Assembly (NCBI GenBank): GCA_029287275.1
Contig: JARFRL010000142.1
Coordinates: 1-15,412, forward strand
DNA length: 15,412 nucleotides
Source: Pontiella desulfatans
GTDB lineage: Bacteria > Verrucomicrobiota > Kiritimatiellia > Kiritimatiellales > Pontiellaceae
Direction: 5' to 3'
The notes beneath the pieces were generated by a model. That model was not told where the DNA came from. It saw only the letters and a program-made list of their open reading frames with translations, and ran no database searches. This document shows positions 1 to 6,157 of the stretch, one piece after another. Numbering within the stretch: the stretch's first letter is position 1; each line of letters begins with the position of its first letter. Both the position numbers and the translations under genes were made by a program.

Positions 1-48
1 ACCCCTACCATGTCAAGGTAGTGCTCTAACCAACTGAGCTAATCACCC
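1..48 (-). tRNA. tRNA-Val (anticodon GAC), 3' part cut off by the window edge
   Basis: Read on the minus strand from position 48, the sequence starts with acceptor strand GGGTGAT, then TA and a D arm with stems GCTC (36-39) and GAGC (23-26) around loop AGTTGGTTA. The anticodon stem is CTACC/GGTAG (17-21 with 5-9) and the 7-base loop TTGACAT (10-16) places GAC at positions 34-36, which reads valine codons GUC/GUU. The variable loop begins GGGT at 4-1. The T arm and the acceptor 3' strand lie outside the window, so acceptor pairing cannot be checked. A near-consensus promoter lies just upstream. Confidence 0.93.
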
Positions 49-63
49 TCAAAAGAAGCACGG

Positions 64-92
64 AATATACGCACGCCCTCCGGCGCTGTCAA
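64..92 (-). promoter_or_regulatory. Sigma70-type promoter of the tRNA-Val gene
   Basis: On the minus strand there is a perfect -35 TTGACA (92-87), a 17-nt spacer and a -10 TATATT (69-64, 5 of 6 matches to TATAAT). Transcription would start near position 57, about 9 nt before the mature tRNA 5' end at 48. This is the strongest promoter match in the window. It indicates that the host uses a standard housekeeping sigma factor with E. coli-like hexamers, which helps in judging the weaker promoters further along. Confidence 0.85.
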
Positions 93-171
93 CCGGCCTG
101 ACCAACAATTTTTCCAGCCGTTCGCGCGTTGACGAATGGCTTGGATGAACAGGGCAAAACGCGCGATTCAT

Positions 172-1029
172 TCATGCCGATCCGAGCTCTTCCGCGGCGC
201 GGTATTCAGAGGGCGAACGACTGAAACGCCCGCGGAAAACACGCGAGAAATAGAGCGCGTCGTCGTAGCCGACCGCGCGGGCGATCTCGGCGATCGGCCG
301 GTTGGGCATGGACCGCAACTGGTCCGCGGCGAGTTCGAGCCGGTGGTTCACCTGGTATTGCTTGAACCCCCGGCCCGTGACCTTCTTGAAGAGACGGGTG
401 ACGGTGGACGGACTGCGCCCCACCAACCGCGCCGCGGCCGCGAGCGTCAGCTCTTGTTCGGGATGATCCTGAACGGCCTCGATGACGGGTTGGATCAAAT
501 CGTAGTCCTTGTGATGAATCAATCGCCCCCCGACGATGAACTCGAGCAGATGGCGGAACATGGAAAGCAGGGTTTCGATCTTATGCTCGGGAAAGATGGC
601 GGTTTCCTCGTAGGCCTTCCGCAGGGCGTCGTCGCCGCGTTCCTCCCGCCAGCGGTTCGTATAGGGCGACTCCTCCGGCGCGGTCTCGCCGCGGAACTGA
701 CCGAGCATGACGTAGCCCGCGAGCTTCTCGTTCACGATAATGGGCGCCGTGGCCTCCCGCATGCCGGCGTGGCAGGTGTAGGTAATCATGTCCTTCCGTT
801 CCAACGCGACGCGCATCATCTCGCGGTCCAGCTCGCGGCATTTGGAATCGAGCCCCAAATCCTCGCGCAGCAACCTGCAATGATCGCAATTGGGGCGATT
901 GACCGCGTCGGGATAGATCAGCTTTCCATTCGGGCTGAACAGCGAGACGCGGATGTGGTGCAGTTCGGTGTAAAGGTCGAATATTTCCGAGACCTTCTGG
1001 CTGATCGTATGGTGCATGGACTCAAGCAT
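172..1029 (-). CDS. AraC-family transcriptional regulator with N-terminal PocR sensory domain
   Basis: A 285-residue DNA-binding regulator. Residues about 8-165 form a PocR-type ligand-binding domain: a Cys cluster (C48, C51, C64, C86) precedes HAGMREATAPI and GYVMLGQ, the usual PocR block. Residues about 180-278 are an AraC/XylS double helix-turn-helix; the second half contains IAEIARAVGYDDALYFSRVF and ends FSRSPSEYR. PocR domains are thought to bind small molecules such as polyols or sugars; the ligand here is unknown. It is divergent from galK-galE, so a role in galactose or related sugar control is an inference from position. ATG at 1029 is chosen because a TGGACA-17-TTTATT promoter ends 7 nt before it; no Shine-Dalgarno is visible. 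A second in-frame ATG at 1017 is the alternative. Codirectional with the tRNA downstream; no terminator is seen between them. Confidence 0.9.
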   Translation of the reverse strand: MLESMHHTISQKVSEIFDLYTELHHIRVSLFSPNGKLIYPDAVNRPNCDHCRLLREDLGLDSKCRELDREMMRVALERKDMITYTCHAGMREATAPIIVNEKLAGYVMLGQFRGETAPEESPYTNRWREERGDDALRKAYEETAIFPEHKIETLLSMFRHLLEFIVGGRLIHHKDYDLIQPVIEAVQDHPEQELTLAAAARLVGRSPSTVTRLFKKVTGRGFKQYQVNHRLELAADQLRSMPNRPIAEIARAVGYDDALYFSRVFRGRFSRSPSEYRAAEELGSA

Positions 1030-1036
1030 GAGCGTA

Positions 1037-1065
1037 AATAAAGCATGGTTTGCCGGTTTTGTCCA
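1037..1065 (-). promoter_or_regulatory. Candidate promoter of the PocR/AraC regulator gene
   Basis: Minus strand: -35 TGGACA (1065-1060, 5 of 6 matches), a 17-nt spacer, and -10 TTTATT (1042-1037, 4 of 6). Only 7 nt separate the -10 from the ATG at 1029, so transcription would start at or within a nucleotide or two of the start codon and give a leaderless or near-leaderless mRNA. CATG motifs at 1043-1048 and 1063-1068 fall in the spacer and on the -35. A protein binding them would be expected to repress this promoter (autoregulation, inferred). Confidence 0.6.
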
Positions 1066-1109
1066 TGCCTTTACCCGCTTATCCCATGGAACAATCGCAT
1101 GGCTTCTCC
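1043..1109. promoter_or_regulatory. Candidate operator: repeated CATG motifs between regulator and galK
   Basis: Four CATG-centred sites occur: GCATGG (1043-1048), CCATGC (1063-1068), CCATGG (1084-1089) and GCATGG (1097-1102). Three share a longer direct-repeat shape, CATG followed by S-Y-T-T and ending CC (1044-1054, 1064-1075, 1098-1109). The first three centres are 20 and 21 bp apart, about two helical turns, as expected for AraC-type direct-repeat operators. The last site lies just upstream of or on the galK -35 region, which has no good -35 hexamer; this fits an activator-dependent promoter. That the divergent regulator binds here is inferred. Confidence 0.45.
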
Positions 1110-1153
1110 TACATTGGGACGGCTAATAAGTTGCTAACTGAAGAGGAAGAACC

Positions 1154-2320
1154 ATGTATGATGAAAACATAGTGGCGAAAGCCCAAGCGGTTCACGCCGA
1201 TACCTACGGCGGCGAGCCGACCACCGTATCCTACGCGCCCGGCCGCGTTGAAGTGCTGGGCAACCACACCGACTACAACGACGGAACCACCTTCTCGTGC
1301 GCGATCAACATGGGGCATTGCTTCTGTATTTCGGCCTCCGACAAACCGGGCGTCCGGATCACCGCGGGCGACATCAGGGTCACCACCGAGTTCGATCCCT
1401 CGACCGACGAGCGCTTGGGAAAAAAATTCCAATGGGCCAACTACGTGAAAGGCGTCTTCTACTACCTCCGCGAGCGCGGCGTCGAAGTCGACGGCGTTGA
1501 CTGCGCGTTTCTCGGCTCCATCCCGATGGGCGCGGGGCTCTCCTCCTCCGCCGCGCTGGAAGTCGCGACGGCCTACGCCGTTCTGAAACACGCGGGCAAG
1601 GAGCTCGACAAAAACAGCATCGGCATCCTCGCTCAGAAATCCGAAAATAATTTCGCGGGCTGCGACTGCGGCCTGCTCGATCAGTTCTCCAGCATCTATG
1701 GCGTCCACCACGGCCTGATCCACTCCGACTTCCGCTCGTTGGAAACCTATCCGGTCAAACTGCCCGACGACGTCGTTTTCCTGATGATCAACCCCCGCGT
1801 CAAACACACTCTCTCGGACTCGCCGTACAACGCGCGCCGCGCCAGCTGCGAGAAAGCCGCCGCGGAACTTAACGGGTTGCTCGATCACGAGGTGAAGGCC
1901 CTACGCGACGTTTCCACGGAGGAGTTCGAAGCCAACAAGGATAAGATCGACCCCGAAGCCGCCCGGCGCGCGACGCACGTCGTCTACGAAATCGCCCGCG
2001 TCGAAAAAGGCGTCCAGCTGCTGCGAGAAGGAAAAATCGACGCCTTTGGCCAGTTCATGTTCGACTCCCACGAAACCTCCAAAAACGACTTCGAGAACTC
2101 GTGCCCCGAACTCGACCTGATCGTCGCCGCGGCCAAGGCGGCCGGCGCGCTCGGCGCCCGTTTGTCCGGCGGAGGCTGGGGCGGAAGCGTCGTGGCCCTC
2201 GTTCGCGAAGCCGACGCCGAGGCGGTTCGCGCGAAGATTATTGAAATCAGCGCGACGAAAGACCTTGAACCTACCGCCGAAATCATTATTCCTTCAGCAG
2301 GAGCATTGGTCATCAAATAA
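1154..2320 (+). CDS. galK: Galactokinase (GHMP kinase family)
   Basis: Phosphorylates galactose to galactose-1-phosphate with ATP in the cytoplasm, the first committed Leloir step. The 388 residues match galactokinase length. Visible motifs are the signature PGRVEVLGNHTDYNDG (29-44), the GHMP ATP-binding loop GSIPMGAGLSSSAALE (121-136), CGLLDQFSS with the presumed catalytic Asp176, SDSPYNARR (221-229) and the C-terminal glycine loop LSGGGWGG near residue 340. The signature carries Asn37 where typical galactokinases have Glu (GEHTDYN), a sugar-contact position, so specificity for another galactose-like sugar is possible. The start is supported by the purine-rich AAGAGGAAG ending about 5 nt before ATG. 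galE follows after 52 nt with its own ribosome binding site and no terminator between, so they are probably one operon. galT is not in the window. Confidence 0.9.
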   Translation: MYDENIVAKAQAVHADTYGGEPTTVSYAPGRVEVLGNHTDYNDGTTFSCAINMGHCFCISASDKPGVRITAGDIRVTTEFDPSTDERLGKKFQWANYVKGVFYYLRERGVEVDGVDCAFLGSIPMGAGLSSSAALEVATAYAVLKHAGKELDKNSIGILAQKSENNFAGCDCGLLDQFSSIYGVHHGLIHSDFRSLETYPVKLPDDVVFLMINPRVKHTLSDSPYNARRASCEKAAAELNGLLDHEVKALRDVSTEEFEANKDKIDPEAARRATHVVYEIARVEKGVQLLREGKIDAFGQFMFDSHETSKNDFENSCPELDLIVAAAKAAGALGARLSGGGWGGSVVALVREADAEAVRAKIIEISATKDLEPTAEIIIPSAGALVIK

Positions 2321-2360
2321 TGGAAGTCGACGATTGAGCCGTGACCTTAAACGCCTCACG

Positions 2361-2368
2361 AAAGGAAG
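2361..2368 (+). promoter_or_regulatory. Ribosome binding site that fixes the galE start
   Basis: AAAGGAAG sits 4 nt before the ATG at 2373. The frame is open upstream to 2241, but that stretch overlaps galK and lacks epimerase homology, so the start at 2373 is favoured; it gives MKVLVAGGAGYIG, the normal start of this family. Confidence 0.85.
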
Positions 2369-2372
2369 CATC

Positions 2373-3344
2373 ATGAAAGTACTAGTCGCCGGCGGAGCCG
2401 GATACATCGGCAGCGTCACCACGGAGATGCTCTGCGAAGCGGGGCACGAAGTCGTGGTCTTCGACAATTTGGAACGCGGCAACCAAGCCGCGATCGATCC
2501 CCGCGCGAAATTTCTGCAAGGCGACCTGCGCTACAAGGAGGACATCAAATCCGCCCTGCTCGCGGAACGCCCGGACGCGGTCATTCACTTCGCGGCCTAC
2601 ATCGAGGTCGGCGAATCCATGAAAGACCCCATGCCCTTTTATGAAAACAACGTCAGCGGCTCGCTCAACCTCATGAGCGCCATGGTCGCGGCCGGCAGCA
2701 AGAAGCTGATCTTCTCCTCCACCTGCGCCACCTACGGCACGCCCGAACGCATCCCGATGGACGAGACGCTCCCGCAGAAACCGGAATCCGTCTACGGCGA
2801 CTCCAAGCTGCTCTGCGAGCATATTTTCCAGTCCGGTCAGGACATCCACGGCATCGAGTGCGTTTTCCTGCGCTACTTCAACGCGTGCGGCGCGACCGCG
2901 AAATACGGCGAGGCCCACGACCCCGAAAGCCATCTGATTCCGCTCGTGCTTCAGGTCGCGCAGGGCAAGCGCGAGAAGATCTACATGTTCGGCGAGGACT
3001 ATGAAACCCGCGACGGCACCTGCGTCCGCGACTACATCCACATTAAAGATCTGGCCCAAGCGCACATCCTCGCGCTCAAGCCCGGCGTCTCCGGCGCCTT
3101 CAACCTCGGCAACGGCGACGGCTACACCGTCAAGGAAGTCATCGAAGTCTGCCGCGACGTAACCGGTCATCCGATCCCGGCTGAAATCCAACCTCGCCGC
3201 GCCGGCGACTGCGCCGCGCTCGTCGCCGACTCCACCAAAGCCCGCGAGGAGCTCGGCTGGGATCCTCAACACGCCGACCTCACGGAAATCGTGCGAAGCG
3301 CGTGGGACTGGCATCAGGCCCACCCCAACGGCTACGAAGACTAA
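2373..3344 (+). CDS. galE: UDP-glucose 4-epimerase
   Basis: Interconverts UDP-galactose and UDP-glucose using tightly bound NAD; a cytosolic member of the extended short-chain dehydrogenase family. The 323 residues match the family. The N-terminus MKVLVAGGAGYIGS is the Rossmann dinucleotide loop (GGAGYIG). Next come HFAAYIEVGES, the active-site region SSTCATYG with its Ser/Thr, and the YGDSK motif (Tyr-x-x-x-Lys catalytic pair). The C-terminal substrate part includes LRYFNACGA, RDGTCVRDYIHIKDLAQAH and FNLGNGDGYTVKEV. It is the second gene of the galK operon, and two hairpins follow it. The epimerase could also serve exopolysaccharide or lipopolysaccharide synthesis, since it makes UDP-galactose in the reverse direction. 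Confidence 0.95.
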   Translation: MKVLVAGGAGYIGSVTTEMLCEAGHEVVVFDNLERGNQAAIDPRAKFLQGDLRYKEDIKSALLAERPDAVIHFAAYIEVGESMKDPMPFYENNVSGSLNLMSAMVAAGSKKLIFSSTCATYGTPERIPMDETLPQKPESVYGDSKLLCEHIFQSGQDIHGIECVFLRYFNACGATAKYGEAHDPESHLIPLVLQVAQGKREKIYMFGEDYETRDGTCVRDYIHIKDLAQAHILALKPGVSGAFNLGNGDGYTVKEVIEVCRDVTGHPIPAEIQPRRAGDCAALVADSTKAREELGWDPQHADLTEIVRSAWDWHQAHPNGYED

Positions 3345-3364
3345 GCGGCTCCGCCGCGCTCGAG

Positions 3365-3390
3365 AAGCCCCGCCGCGCGCGGGGCTTTTT
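3365..3390 (+). terminator. Rho-independent terminator of galK-galE
   Basis: AAGCCCCGC (3365-3373) pairs perfectly with GCGGGGCTT (3379-3387) around loop CGCGC, followed directly by a T run (3386-3390). It lies 21 nt after the galE stop codon. Confidence 0.9.
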
Positions 3391-3397
3391 CGTGGAG

Positions 3398-3415
3398 CGG
3401 AGGCACTCCGTTTTT
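3398..3415 (+). terminator. Second, short terminator-like hairpin in tandem
   Basis: CGGAG (3398-3402), loop GCA, CTCCG (3406-3410), then TTTTT (3411-3415). It sits 8 nt after the main galE terminator and may be a backup. Its GGAG/ACTCC core resembles the hairpin repeats at 9693-9813, so it may be a relative of that repeat family. Confidence 0.5.
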
Positions 3416-3429
3416 CAGATGGTGTCCGG

Positions 3430-3457
3430 TTGCCATCGCCCCGCGCTTTGGTACACT
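3430..3457 (+). promoter_or_regulatory. Candidate promoter of the transglutaminase-like gene
   Basis: -35 TTGCCA (3430-3435, 5 of 6 matches), 16-nt spacer, -10 TACACT (3452-3457, 4 of 6). The -10 ends 11 nt before the ATG at 3469, implying a leader of only about 5 nt. It begins directly after the galE terminators. Confidence 0.55.
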
Positions 3458-3468
3458 TCGTCTCCATT

Positions 3469-4512
3469 ATGAGCAATCCAATCAACATGCCCCCCATCCG
3501 CTTCGCGGCGGCTCTGCTCGCCCTGATCCTCGCGGGAACGTCCTTGGCCGAAACGGTTGACGGAACCATCACGCTGAAGGTGGATCTCTCCGCGCAACCG
3601 GCTGAAGAACCGATTCGTCTCTGGCTCCCCTATCCCACCTCGGACAAGAACCAAGACATCACCAACATCGCGCTGTCGGGCGACTACGCGCGGTCCGCGG
3701 TCTACACCGACAAAACCTTCGGGAGCCCCATGCTGTACGCGGAATGGGACGTTGGCTCGAAAAGCAGAACGCTCTCGCTCGCGTTCGACGCCCAACGCGC
3801 CGAGATCGTTCGCCCCGAGCTGCCGAGTCAACCGGCGCCATGGACGCCCGCGGATCACGCGCTTTTCCTGCGCCCCACCAAAAAGGCGCCTTTGACCGAC
3901 GACCTCCAACAACTGGCCGATGAAATCACCGCGGGCAAAACCACCGTGCTCGAAAAAGCCCGCGCCATCTACGATTGGACCGTCGACCACACCTACCGCG
4001 ATCCCGAAACCCGCGGCTGCGGAACCGGCGACGTTCGCGCGCTGTTGAACGATCCCGGCGGAAAATGCGCGGACATCAGCTCCATCTACATCGCCCTATG
4101 CCGCGCCGCGGGCGTGCCCGCCCGCGAGGTGCTGGGCATCCGGATGGGCAAGGAGCCCGTTCAGGACGTCACCACCTGGCAGCACTGCTGGGCGGAGTTC
4201 CATCTTCCGGGGACCGGATGGGTCTCCGTCGATCCCGCCGACGTGCGCAAAAAAATGCTGATCGAGAAGCTCGAGCTCGCGGACCCGAAAACCGACGCCT
4301 ACCGCGAATACTTTTTCGGCGGGGTCGACGCGTACCGCGTCAAACTGGGCCTGGGCCGCGACATCCTCCTCAACCCCGAACCCGCGGGCGGCCCCATCAA
4401 TTATCTGATGTATCCCTTCGCGCAGGTGGGCGAACGCCCGCTCGACTGGCTCGAGCCCGAAACCTTCAAATACACCATCACCTACACGCGCGCCGCTCAG
4501 GCGGAGCAGTAA
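3469..4512 (+). CDS. Exported transglutaminase-like (cysteine protease-fold) protein
   Basis: A 347-residue protein with an N-terminal signal peptide: a hydrophobic stretch RFAAALLALILAGTSLA (11-27), then ET. Residues 31-125 form a beta-rich N-terminal domain. Residues about 160-260 form a transglutaminase-like core with the Cys-His-Asp triad visible: Cys200 in GGKCADISSIYIALCRAAG, His239 in QHCWAEF and Asp255 in WVSVDPAD. Bacterial members are mostly uncharacterised and are thought to act as peptidases or crosslinkers in the envelope; the substrate is unknown. The start is uncertain: ATG 3469 fits the promoter spacing, ATG 3487 would still keep a full signal peptide, and neither has a Shine-Dalgarno. 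The gene ends 9 nt from the convergent mutarotase gene, with no visible terminator between. Confidence 0.85.
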   Translation: MSNPINMPPIRFAAALLALILAGTSLAETVDGTITLKVDLSAQPAEEPIRLWLPYPTSDKNQDITNIALSGDYARSAVYTDKTFGSPMLYAEWDVGSKSRTLSLAFDAQRAEIVRPELPSQPAPWTPADHALFLRPTKKAPLTDDLQQLADEITAGKTTVLEKARAIYDWTVDHTYRDPETRGCGTGDVRALLNDPGGKCADISSIYIALCRAAGVPAREVLGIRMGKEPVQDVTTWQHCWAEFHLPGTGWVSVDPADVRKKMLIEKLELADPKTDAYREYFFGGVDAYRVKLGLGRDILLNPEPAGGPINYLMYPFAQVGERPLDWLEPETFKYTITYTRAAQAEQ

Positions 4513-4521
4513 GCCCAAGCA

Positions 4522-5388
4522 TCAAAGCGACGCGACCTGAATCCGCGCGCGGATGGCGTGTTTTTCGCCGGGCGCCAATTCCAGGGCGTTCGGCCCGCAG
4601 TTGGCGGTTTCCACGCAAACCATTTCCGGGTGTTCACGATCGCCGAAGTCCGGCATGCGCGCGGCTTTGGCCAACCACGGATTCCAGACCACGGTGGAAC
4701 GGCTGCCCGTCTTGCCGACGTGAAGACGGCGTTTGAGTCCCGCGTCGTGGATGACGCACTCCTCGGTGGTGTCGATATAGATTCGATCCGTTTCCGCGGC
4801 GAAGGTGATCGGGCCGTTTTGTTCGCGAACCGGCCGGTCGCTCTCCAGCGAATCGATATATCGCTGGCCCTCCAATCCGGTGATCGAAACGTTGCTGATG
4901 TCGCTGACGGCGAAATAGGTGTGCAACGCCTCGGTGAGCGGGAACGGCGCGGGGCTCGTGTTCACGGTGGTCAGGGTGATGGATAGCGCGTCGTCCAGAA
5001 CCACGAGCAGTTCCAACGCGGCCCCGAATTCCGCCGCGGCGGGGCAAAGCAGGGAGATCGACGTTGATTCGTCCGTGGCGCTCGACGCGCGGGGCGTCCA
5101 TTCGCTCTGGCGCGCCATGCCATGACTCGGCAGAGCGGCGTCCGAAGGATGCGCGCCGAACCACGGCCAGCAAACCGGGACGCCGCCGCGGATGGGTTTG
5201 CCGCGTTCGAACCAGCTCTGCTGGCTCAGCCATAAAACGGGCGCCTGCCCCGCGGGCTGATAACGCGCCACATGGCCGCCATGCGGATATACATGGGCGA
5301 CGGAACCTTCACGCCGAAGTTCAAAGTAGGGCAACCCGCCATGGCCCTCTTTTTCCGTTATCCGTCCCGCGACCGTGATATCCATCAT
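4522..5388 (-). CDS. Hexose-6-phosphate 1-epimerase / mutarotase (YeaD type)
   Basis: Interconverts the alpha and beta anomers of glucose-6-phosphate and probably related hexose-6-phosphates in the cytosol. The 288 residues match the YeaD/YMR099c branch of the aldose-1-epimerase superfamily. Motifs are GGVPVCWPWFG (68-78), LPSHGMAR (86-93), EALHTYF with presumed catalytic His156, VVWNPW (233-238), KAARMPDFGD (241-250) and MVCVETANC with presumed catalytic Glu260; the end PNALELAPGEKH is also typical. Two ATGs are adjacent (5388 and 5385). The Shine-Dalgarno-like AAGGAAGG ends 4 nt before the first and 7 nt before the second, so the second may be used. It follows rlmB by 23 nt and is probably cotranscribed. 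It could support galactose or glucose catabolism in a general way, but it is not the galactose mutarotase GalM. Confidence 0.9.
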   Translation of the reverse strand: MMDITVAGRITEKEGHGGLPYFELRREGSVAHVYPHGGHVARYQPAGQAPVLWLSQQSWFERGKPIRGGVPVCWPWFGAHPSDAALPSHGMARQSEWTPRASSATDESTSISLLCPAAAEFGAALELLVVLDDALSITLTTVNTSPAPFPLTEALHTYFAVSDISNVSITGLEGQRYIDSLESDRPVREQNGPITFAAETDRIYIDTTEECVIHDAGLKRRLHVGKTGSRSTVVWNPWLAKAARMPDFGDREHPEMVCVETANCGPNALELAPGEKHAIRARIQVASL

Positions 5389-5411
5389 TCGTCCTTCCTT
5401 CGCGCCGAACG

Positions 5412-6014
5412 TCAGGAACGCCGACGCTTGATTTCAAATAGGCAAACGCCGGTCGCGACCGAGACGTTGAGGCATTCCACGAATCCCGCCATCGGAATCG
5501 AGAGGAGCAGGTCGCAGTGCTTCATGGTAAGGCTGCGCATGCCTTTCGCCTCCGATCCCATCACCAGCGCCAAAGGGCCCGACAGATCCGCTTCATACAG
5601 ATTCTCCGTGCCCGCGTGGTCGGACGTGCCCGCGATGCGCACGCCGTGCTCTTTTAGAACATCCATGGCGCGCGACAAGTTCGTGACGCGGAAGATCGGC
5701 GTGTGAATCGCGCCCCCGCAACTCACCGAGATCGCGGTTTCCGTGACGGGCGCCGCGCGGTCTTTCGGCATGATCACCGCGTCCACGCCGGCGCCGTTCG
5801 CCGAGCGCAGGCAGGCGCCCAGGTTGTGCGGGTCTTGAATACAATCCAAAACTAGAATCAAGGGATCCTTGGTTTTATCCAGCAAATCGGGCAACTCGGC
5901 CTCGTCCTTGATCAGGGGCTTCGATCCCGACGCGTGACTGTTCTTCCGCGCCCGCCCACCGCTTCGTCCGAAATCCGAACCTCGTTTTGAAAACTGCTTT
6001 TTTCCACCACTCAT
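5412..6014 (-). CDS. rlmB: SpoU-type 23S rRNA 2'-O-ribose methyltransferase, RlmB-like, lacking the N-terminal domain
   Basis: A 200-residue SPOUT-fold enzyme that uses SAM to methylate a ribose 2'-OH, by homology Gm2251 in the peptidyl-transferase P loop of 23S rRNA. The three SpoU motifs are clear: DPHNLGACLRSANGAG (61-76, conserved Asn64 and Arg70), ALVMGSEAKGMR (149-160) and SIPMAGFVECLNVSVATG (172-189), which form the knotted SAM site. Residues 1-36 are a basic, Ser/Gly-rich, probably disordered tail. E. coli RlmB (243 residues) has a folded L30e-like substrate-binding domain there, so this one is short. Start ATG 6014 is chosen because GAGG lies 8 nt upstream; the frame extends 18 codons further, but those cover a palindrome and the likely -10. 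A tRNA methyltransferase of the TrmH family is a less likely alternative. Confidence 0.85.
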   Translation of the reverse strand: MSGGKKQFSKRGSDFGRSGGRARKNSHASGSKPLIKDEAELPDLLDKTKDPLILVLDCIQDPHNLGACLRSANGAGVDAVIMPKDRAAPVTETAISVSCGGAIHTPIFRVTNLSRAMDVLKEHGVRIAGTSDHAGTENLYEADLSGPLALVMGSEAKGMRSLTMKHCDLLLSIPMAGFVECLNVSVATGVCLFEIKRRRS

Positions 6015-6024
6015 CAAATCATCC

Positions 6025-6040
6025 TCGCTGAAGTCAGCGA
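6025..6040 (-). promoter_or_regulatory. Palindrome in the rlmB leader
   Basis: TCGCTGA (6025-6031) and TCAGCGA (6034-6040) are perfect 7-base inverted arms separated by 2 bases. It lies between the candidate -10 (TATATA, 6041-6047) and the Shine-Dalgarno of rlmB. This location suits an operator or a small leader hairpin; the binder is unknown. Confidence 0.5.
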
Positions 6041-6047
6041 TATATAT
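6041..6047 (-). promoter_or_regulatory. Candidate -10 element of the rlmB-mutarotase operon
   Basis: The run TATATAT at 6041-6047 reads as TATATA on the minus strand, about 27-33 nt before the rlmB ATG. The -35 is unclear: TTGGGT lies upstream but at a long spacing of about 18-20 nt. Transcription would begin inside the adjacent palindrome. Confidence 0.4.
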
Positions 6048-6080
6048 GCACTGTTTCCGCCCCTTCACCCAATCCCATTT

Positions 6081-6096
6081 CGCGAGAATCCTCGCG
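6081..6096. promoter_or_regulatory. Inverted repeat in the rlmB/rapA divergent promoter region
   Basis: CGCGAG (6081-6086), AATC, CTCGCG (6091-6096) form a perfect 6-base inverted repeat, upstream of both divergent genes. It could be an operator. The chance of such a match is not small in GC-rich DNA, so support is weak. Confidence 0.25.
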
Positions 6097-6121
6097 GGGC
6101 CGGATTCGCGGCGATACGGGG

Positions 6122-6149
6122 TTGCGCGTCAGCCTGAATCACGTACTGT
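6122..6149 (+). promoter_or_regulatory. Candidate promoter of rapA
   Basis: -35 TTGCGC (6122-6127, 3 of 6), 16-nt spacer, -10 TACTGT (6144-6149). The -10 ends 8 nt before the ATG at 6158, so the mRNA would start within about 2 nt of the start codon. No Shine-Dalgarno is present. Confidence 0.45.
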
Positions 6150-6157
6150 CCCCCGCC

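Noticed and set aside
136..1041. A 301-codon open frame on the plus strand
   Set aside because: Antisense to the PocR/AraC regulator. The minus-strand protein has clear domains; this one has none.
2241..2372. N-terminal extension of galE by 44 codons
   Set aside because: Overlaps galK, lacks epimerase homology, and the Shine-Dalgarno favours ATG 2373.
2382..3572. A 396-codon open frame on the minus strand
   Set aside because: Antisense to galE and across its terminators, with no motif.
6015..6068. N-terminal extension of the RlmB-like protein by 18 codons
   Set aside because: The extension covers the likely -10 and the palindrome; GAGG is well placed for ATG 6014.
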